This document shows positions 58,544-64,000 of a stretch of 64,000 nt of DNA, in pieces. This DNA is from Favolaschia claudopus. Lineage: Eukaryota > Basidiomycota > Agaricomycetes > Agaricales > Mycenaceae. The notes under the pieces are model-generated. The model worked only from the letters and a program-made list of their open reading frames with translations, ran no database searches and was not told where the DNA came from. The stretch lies in the NCBI GenBank assembly GCA_037176885.1, contig JAWWNJ010000022.1:496001-560000 (forward strand). Direction: 5' to 3'. Position 1 is the stretch's first letter. Each line of letters starts with the position of its first letter. A program made the translations under genes and the position numbers.

Positions 58544-58897
58544 GCGTCCGGCGCACATGGCGTGCATTTCACTGCATTCAGAGGCCGTCTCACCAGCCCC
58601 CCTGGCGAGCATGAGCGCGCTGCCGTGAGGTCTTTGGCTAGCCGACTAGCCGAAGCTAGCCGAGGCCTAGACAAAGGACTGATGCGAGATTCAGCGAGGT
58701 GCCTATGGCCAGGATGCCGTGAGCTTCGGCTATCCCTACCGGCGGCTAGGTGCGGCTATGTTTAGACTGGCCGGCTAGCCAGATGGCCGCCTCGCCGACA
58801 CACCTCTGGCTATTCGGGGTCTGAATGCAGTGTTTGCGGTGCGTAGTAGCAAAATGTCGAAGCGAAAATATGTCCTCGTTCGAATTGAGGCGGACGT
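58544..58897 (+). ncRNA. tRNA-like element D, split by an insertion
   Basis: GCGTCCG (58544) pairs perfectly with CGGACGT (58891-58897). D arm as in copy C. The element is broken inside the anticodon stem by a 263-bp insertion (58570-58832). Without it the stem TTTGC would pair with a GAAAA (4 of 5) across a 26-nt loop, with a 5-nt variable loop and T arm CCTCG-TTCGAAT-TGAGG. A TTTT and a TTTTT follow. Confidence 0.5.
58570..58832. mobile_element. 263-bp inverted-repeat insertion inside element D
   Basis: CACTGCATTCAGA at the left end (58570-58582) and its exact inverse at the right (58820-58832), flanked by TTT on both sides. The interior is full of GCTAGCC-type palindromes (for example 58637-58665 and 58767-58781). 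No coding frame. A short non-autonomous element; superfamily uncertain because the duplication is only 3 bp and of one base. Confidence 0.65.
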
Positions 58898-59148
58898 GTG
58901 TTTTCGCTGCCTTATTCTTTTTCGACGACGTTGTGGCGAGAAGCACCCAGACTCGAGTGGGAATTTCAATAAGTCGACCAGGACAAGCCCCAGGGAATGG
59001 AGGGACCGGAGAGGCAGACTGCGGTGGCAGTTTAAAATTTAAATAAGTAAGTCGGCGGATCAGATCCAAGGGAATGGACGGACAAGAGAAGGAGACCGAC
59101 CAGCCTGAGTTCCAGGAAGCAGTCAGTAAGTGGTATGTATCTAGATGA

Positions 59149-59283
59149 GCGTCCGGCGCGTATGGTGTGCGTTTGCTGAACGTTGAACGTGAGCGCTGTA
59201 ACAGTGTAACGTTGAACATTGATCAAGGAAATGATTATTCTACAGAAAGACAAAGTAGACCTCGTTCGATTCGAGGCGAGCGC
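59149..59283 (+). ncRNA. tRNA-like element E
   Basis: GCGTCCG pairs with CGAGCGC (6 of 7). D arm GCGC/GTGC. TTTGC pairs with ACAAA (4 of 5) across a 73-nt loop, followed by the variable loop GTAGA and T arm CCTCG-TTCGATT-CGAGG (59260-59276). The loop has a TGAACGTTGAACGT direct repeat and later AACGTTGAAC, so it grew by local duplication. T-runs follow near 59304 and 59315. Confidence 0.5.
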
Positions 59284-59383
59284 ATGAGGTGTTGCGAAAT
59301 ATGTTTTTTCGCTTCTTTTTACCGGTAGAAATATGCTTATTTGTCCTCGGTGCTGAATCTGTCAGAGAGAGCACGGGCGCCAG

Positions 59384-60143
59384 TATGGCGGTCAATCTGT
59401 CGTTTTAATCAAATCTGTATAAAATGTCGATTATGGCGCAAAGGAGGAGAAAAAGTGCAAAAAGCTTGAAAACTCAACTTTTCTTTGTGAGTGTAAAAAC
59501 TTTTACTTGCGTAGAGTCTAGTAGGCTTACCGTAGAGTAGAAAGTTTTTATGTTCCAGTATAAAAAGTTTAGGTCGGTCCGAAGTCCGGTGGCTGTGTGT
59601 TTGATGCGAGATGATGGCCGACCTATTGAGATATGTTTCAACAGATAGAATGAAGCAGGATAAAGGGCTACTACAACAGACTGCGAGGTATATTAGATAG
59701 TTATGATCTTGGCTGTTTTGTGCAAGGAGCTGATGATCAGCTCAAAGCGGTGTGCAAGCACAGTGAAGTTCAAATCAAGCCTTTGAATTGTCTTTTAGCC
59801 CAATTCAGCTTACAGTTTGGTCTTCTTACAGGTAACTCCTAAAATTATGAGCTAGTAGGCAGCACCTTAGGAGATGCCGGTGCTGAGGGGCGTCGAGCAA
59901 AGCCTTGTTGAAGTCCCAATGCCGAATTTGGGATCAATTCATCATCAATCTCACAGCCACCCTCTGCGGCCCGACACAAACTTTTTTCACACTCAAGTGC
60001 AAAAAGTTTTTACACTCAGGCTCCTCAGCTTTTTACTTTGACTAAAAAGAAAGCTAGGTCTCAATCTTCCAATCTTTTTCTTCACTTTGCACCAAAATCA
60101 CATTTTCTACGGATTTGATTAAAACTACAGATTGACCGCCATA
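59384..60143. mobile_element. 760-bp element with long imperfect TIRs
   Basis: Left end TATGGCGGTCAATCTGT (59384) and its inverse at 60127-60143 are identical over 17 bp; similarity continues to about 44 bp with few mismatches (TTTTAATCAAATC shared). CGCCAG flanks both ends (59378-59383 and 60144-60149), giving a 4-6 bp target duplication depending on how the first base is assigned. The interior has AAAAAGTTTTTACACT-type inverted pieces and no transposase. A MITE or a degenerate non-autonomous transposon. Confidence 0.8.
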
Positions 60144-60149
60144 CGCCAG

Positions 60150-60630
60150 TGGAGGAGATGCCATGTATACTGCGAACGGAGTCGGAAGATATTTGTGGGA
60201 AGCTGATTTTGACGAGGGACGGGGCAGACACAGAATTATTTTCTTCTCCGGGTCAGCTTTGGCGGACTCGCAGAGTTGGTCCAGAGACGAGCCGCTACTA
60301 GTAGCGACGCTGCGACAGTTTCAGGTGAGCAGGGGTTGATAACTTGATTCGGCATGCTGGATTGTTTCATTTGTTGGAGACCCAGCCACAGTCCACCAAG
60401 TCGAATACCTTTCATCTAGCGAATTAGCGGTTATGCCAGTGAGCACGATGAAATATTCGTTGAGGAGGTCATGAAGGAACAAGTCGAGCAGCGGAACGGG
60501 AATTGCCGAGCGCGGGAACGTCGCTTCGGAGGCTTTCGACGACGTCACAGACGATGAGCAACATTCAATGGATCGTGGAGTATCGTTATCCTCCTTGCTC
60601 CCCACGAAATATCTTCGTTATTGACGCTCG
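60150..60630. promoter_or_regulatory. Upstream region of the 60.6-kb gene, conserved in the copy at 50.8 kb
   Basis: The 170 bp before the start codon at 60631 are recognisable at 50970-51137 (CGGGAATTGCCGAG, GACGACGTC, GACGATGAGC blocks in the same order). The shared blocks may mark the core promoter or simply the age of the duplication. Confidence 0.4.
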
Positions 60631-61632
60631 ATGACCTCCGCTGACGCTCCTCGTCGCCCCGTTTTGACCTCAACACCCAACGTTCCTGGCGCCTACCCTC
60701 GAAACGGCAAAGTTTTTGCTGCTAGAAGACCCGATTTACAGCAGAACCCAACATCGTATTTCTGTACGTCCACTTTTCCTTCATTTCAAAGTCACTAACC
60801 CACTTTGGAATCCATAGCATTCCGCCCACACCCCAACTCACCCTCATCCACCTCCCCATCGCCCTCCCACACCCCCCAATTCTCACCTCTTCAGCTTCCT
60901 TCCCCAGCCAACTTCGACATCCGATTCAGCGTCCGCTCTCCCGGCAGTCCTGCTGACTCCGACTTCAGCACCCGCGCATTCGCGGGTACGGGTTCTTCAC
61001 GCGGAGCCAGTCCTCTTCCTTCGCCACCACCAACGACGGCCGGCGACTGGCTGCAGGTTCCGACGAAAACAGCGCCGCTCAGCGTCGACGGGACGTTTTC
61101 CACCGACAAAGATACTATGGCTACAAAGCACGACGAAAAGGAAAAGACGCGGACGAGTCTCGATGGGTCTGCTACCGCGGTATCCACCTCTCATGGACGC
61201 AAGGTGAAGTTGGACAAGACGCACCACGTGAAGACCAAATCTCACGAAGACCCCATCGCCGCGGCTGCTGCAGCCGCCTCGAACGTTGTCCCCCTCCCCA
61301 GCGTCGCACCTTTCTCCAGCGTATTGACGTCGACGGGGAAGACGAAGGGTCGGTCACCATGTTCGTCTTCGTCACAGGCGCAGGCGCAGGCGCAGGTGCA
61401 CGACCAGCGCGATTCGAAGGACGTGTCGCGTGGCTCGGAAGAGGTACCAGCGGACGAAGACGGCGGCGAGGCACAAACGCCACAGAAGTACGTCTTTGAG
61501 CCCATGCCGATGTCTTCCCCCTCCCGCTCTGGAGAAAGCAAGGGCAAGGGGGTGCTGGGAGCGTTGAAGGGGAGGTTGCGGATTGGCAAGGGGAGGAAGA
61601 AGGATGCCGAGGGTGGGGAAGGAGAAGGATGA
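60631..61632 (+). CDS. Disordered Ser/Pro/Lys-rich protein
   Basis: Two exons, 60631-60763 and 60818-61632, intron 54 nt (GTACGT donor, CACTAAC branch, CATAG acceptor); 948 nt, 315 aa, phases match. The N-terminus is MTSADAPRRPVLTS. Sections: a Ser/Pro-rich part with SP and TP sites, a Lys-rich middle, a short poly-Ala run (HEDPIAAAAAAAS), a QAQAQAQ run, and a basic C-terminus (KGRLRIGKGRKKD). No globular domain or membrane segment. The many SP/TP sites suggest a phosphoprotein. A dead copy of its promoter and exon 1 lies at 50.8-51.3 kb. Confidence 0.7.
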
Positions 61633-62515
61633 GCGGGTGATGGAGTGAGAGGAGGGATGGGTGCGGTGAGCAATGAGGGAAGGTGGGGCTGCGGTACTTG
61701 TTTCTTTTCTTCGTGATTGGTATGTCCAAGTCCTTCCTCAGCTCTCTCATTCATGCTAACCTCCGTCTTCCTTTTCATTCGTAGATCAGATTTACTTCTG
61801 GGATACTGTACATCAAAGACTATAAGCAAACCCGCCAGCATATACAATGCGACGCCTACGACTTGCACGGCATTCGCCTTTCCTCAGCCTATTCGCGGAG
61901 ACCCGTGTCGTCTTCTTCATCGTTTAGAAGATACGCCTGGACGGAACCTCCGTGCATCCATCCCATCCAATCCTGTTTGCGAAATTCGCATCGCACCAAT
62001 GCCGCACCCTTTGTTCCCGCTCCTCCTCCTCCTCCTCCTCCTCCTCCTTCCTCGCCCAAATTCCGACTCGGTGCTCACCCCAACGACCCTCCGAGCTACT
62101 TACTCGTCTGGTTTTCATGCGGCCCAAACTACACCAGCGCAATATCGTCCCCTCGCCCCTGCCATCGTGTCCTTTTTCGCGGCCGTTGTCCTATCGTCGA
62201 CGTCGTTCCTCGTCGTTGCAGACGCAGGGGATTCCGTGCTGAGGAAACGACAAGCGGAGGTGCCGAGAGTGGTGCCGCGATGGATAGGCCACGGCAGCGG
62301 GATTGGAGTTCTTTTCTGCCAAATTGGTGAGGATGGGAATACGAGAGGGTCTAGGCGATTGAGGGCGCGGGTCGTCGGTTGGGCGATGTCAGATCCATGC
62401 CGAATCGCGCCTCGGGACAATCCCCCGCTTGGCTATTGAATTGAGGTCGGCGTTGGGCAGAACCTCGTGTACCACGCGTTCAGGCTCTGCCTGTGCTGGT
62501 GCGCCGGACATTGTA
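61633..62515 (-). CDS. Possible multi-exon membrane protein gene, model unresolved
   Basis: On the minus strand a start at about 62514 opens a plausible N-terminus (MSGAPAQAEPERVVHEVLP) that runs 40 codons before a stop, so a splice is needed. Further down, pieces such as DWMGWMHGGSVQAY (near 61955) and a clear hydrophobic helix, VVGVALYMLAGLLIVFDVQY (near 61860-61800), also read like protein, with AAACAG-type acceptors before them. I could not join them in phase. A plus-strand frame at 61717-62439 covers the same stretch but is Leu/Pro/Arg-biased and unlikely to be real. Confidence 0.3.
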
Positions 62516-62702
62516 AATCTCCGGGACGAGGAGGTGTGGTGAGGAGAAACGGAGGGAGGTTGGGAAGATAGAGGCGGGTACGCGAGACGCGGAGAAAGAG
62601 CGATGACGGGAAGAAGTTAAGAACATGAACAAGTCGACGGCGTCAGCCCTGAATCCGCTTTTTTAGTAGGATGATGGCGAGTGGGTTGACGGTTGTTTCG
62701 AG

Positions 62703-63239
62703 CTATTCCAAATCTACAGCGCCGGGACAGGTAAGACGTGTGAGTTTCCTTCCACTCATGGTTTCTTGGACGATGGAAGGAAGACTGATTCGTTTTTTTG
62801 TCTTGACAGCGTACTGCCGCATGAGCATCCCGTCTTTGGGATGTCTACGTTTTTCGTAGACGATCTCGCCTTCAGCTTCGTCGTCTGACTTGCTCGGGAT
62901 ATACTCCGGGTCGGAAGGAGGCAGTGTGCTACTCCGCATCCAATACGGTGTATCGACACTGGGATACTTGGACGGACGCTGTCGTGTAGTCAGTCGATGT
63001 GGACACGCGCCGGACGGTGGTGGAGATCGAATGGATGCAGATATGTATAGGTCTGCAGGAAGGTGTTGATAATTGTATCCGAGCGTTAGCCGGATGAGTT
63101 GTTGTCGAACGAGGGTGTGTCGGAGCGAGATTGGCGGGAGGAAAACGCGGAATGAATGGAGTGAAAGAGGAAGCGGAAGAGTACAGGACCGAATGGGTGC
63201 TTGGCTCAGGACAAGAGAACGTAGGTTCGACGGATTCAT
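62703..63239 (-). CDS. Hypothetical protein, C-terminal part plausible
   Basis: The last exon, about 62980-62703, reads like protein: DPEYIPSKSDDEAEGEIVYE, KRRHPKDGMLMRQYAVKTKK, ending PGAVDLE. An acceptor (CTGACTACACGACAG) precedes it, so the frame upstream to 63239 is probably partly intron. The first exon was not identified. Basic and acidic clusters, no known domain. Confidence 0.4.
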   Translation of the reverse strand: MNPSNLRSLVLSQAPIRSCTLPLPLSLHSFRVFLPPISLRHTLVRQQLIRLTLGYNYQHLPADLYISASIRSPPPSGACPHRLTTRQRPSKYPSVDTPYWMRSSTLPPSDPEYIPSKSDDEAEGEIVYEKRRHPKDGMLMRQYAVKTKKRISLPSIVQETMSGRKLTRLTCPGAVDLE

Positions 63240-63277
63240 TTCCGTGGAATCGAGATCATGATGATGTGGTATGCATG

Positions 63278-63709
63278 GTATGTGAGCTCGTTCGCTGGCT
63301 ACTTTCGCCGCTTACTCTGAATTTTCGATTAGGATCCCGTGAATTGTTTGTCGGGCCTTCCATCCAGCTCTCGCAGCTCATCTTGCGGGATATCTCGCGC
63401 TTATCTGAGCAGCCCTCGCCCCGCGTCCTTGTCTCCCTTCGAGCTCCTTGATGTACCCAGCTCAGGAGAGGAGCCGGGCGCTGCCATGGTGCGGTATGTG
63501 AGACTCGTCCGCTGGCTACTTTCGGCGCTTACTCTGAAACTTCGATTAGAATCTCATAAATCCTCGGGCCCTCCACCCAGCTCTCGCAGCTCATCTTGTG
63601 GGATATCTCGTGCTTATCTGAGCAGCCCTCGCACCGCGTCCTTCGTCCTTGTCTTCCTTCAAGATCCTTCATGTATCCAGCTCAGGAAAGGAGCCGTGCC
63701 CTGCACACG
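63278..63709 (+). repeat. Tandem direct repeat, two copies of about 216 bp
   Basis: Copy 1 starts GTATGTGAGCTCGTTCGCTG at 63278 and copy 2 GTATGTGAGACTCGTCCGC at 63494. Both continue with CAGCTCTCGCAGCTCATCTTG and a GGATATCTCG..CTTATCTGAGCAGCCCTCG stretch. Similarity is roughly 85-90% by eye. Reading frames across it differ between copies, so coding is doubtful. Confidence 0.75.
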
Positions 63710-64000
63710 GGCGGTGATGATTTCGATGAAGGGTGGGGGTGGATTCAAGTGGAGTACTGTAGGGGAACATCCAGCGGCGCAGTGTAGAGGAAGAGCGTAA
63801 GGATTCGCTGTTGTCTCTCCTTGCAGCAGTAGAGCCTTAAGGGACGTCTCAGGCGTTGGGCTGGGTTTCCGGAACGCTACCATGCACGGTAAATCGGATA
63901 CCCTCTGGCATACTCCATGGTGGACGGTCTGAGTCGTATCGCAAGGCGAGGATGCGAGGACGAAGATCGAATTTGAGGATAGGAACAGAGTGTCCATATC
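63710..64000. other. Right edge, nothing recognised
   Basis: No gene, RNA or repeat that I can support before the window ends. Confidence 0.4.

Noticed and set aside
61717..62439. 240-codon plus-strand frame with a poly-Leu tract
   Set aside because: The poly-Leu comes from a (CTC)n run at about 62020-62050; the rest is Arg/Pro-biased and the minus strand has better coding pieces.
1..64000. CRISPR arrays, rRNA genes, prophage or bacterial operons
   Set aside because: No regularly spaced identical repeats with unique spacers, no rRNA cores, and gene structure is clearly eukaryotic.

Overview
The window looks like nuclear DNA of a mushroom-forming basidiomycete (Agaricomycetes). Genes are cut by many introns of about 45-65 nt with GT(R)AGT donors, CTAAC or CTGAC-like branch points and YAG acceptors. 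The gene content fits too: F-box/LRR-type proteins, a MYND-finger protein, an HSPA12-like Hsp70 and a secreted Cys-rich repeat protein. No bacterial or organellar features are seen.

Layout. (1) 1-20,082 is a tandem segmental duplication with a unit of about 9.56 kb: the end of one unit (1-952), a full unit (953-10510) and a second full unit (10511-20082). Every unit ends inside the fucosyltransferase-like gene. Only the rightmost copy (19511-21071) continues into a complete gene; the other two are cut at the same base. The rest of the unit has no protein gene I can support. It holds two divergent arrays of short exon/intron-like modules, a GC-hairpin minisatellite and a palindrome. (2) 21-31 kb is gene-poor: a four-module secreted protein (minus strand), a proline-rich disordered protein (minus) and a 709-bp MITE with perfect 28-bp TIRs. 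(3) 31.6-43.2 kb is the conserved core: a 12-exon Hsp70-like ATPase, a secreted beta-propeller-like protein broken by one extra C, a REX4-type 3'-5' exonuclease and a 12-exon mitochondrial carrier with micro-exons of 10 and 11 nt. (4) 43.7-57.6 kb is a cluster of four F-box proteins and one MYND-finger protein. (5) 57.8-60.2 kb carries a run of tRNA-like elements, one of them split by a 263-bp insertion, followed by a 760-bp TIR element. (6) 60.6-64 kb has a two-exon disordered protein, weakly supported minus-strand genes and a tandem 216-bp repeat.

Main points for follow-up: five tRNA-like elements (50.3 kb and 57.9-59.3 kb) that keep the acceptor stem, D arm, 5-nt variable loop and T arm while the anticodon loop is expanded, different in each copy and lacks U33; the intron-dense, apparently non-coding arrays inside the 9.56-kb unit; and an older decayed duplication in which F-box gene, tRNA-like element and a promoter/first exon occur in the same order at 45.6-51.3 kb and 56.1-61.6 kb.

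The genes do not form one pathway. The only joint picture is a degradation/regulatory F-box-MYND cluster beside housekeeping genes, in a region reshaped by tandem duplication and small transposons. Spliced models for the fucosyltransferase, Hsp70, REX4, carrier and 60.6-kb genes were worked out by hand; in each, exon phases match and the total length is a multiple of three.
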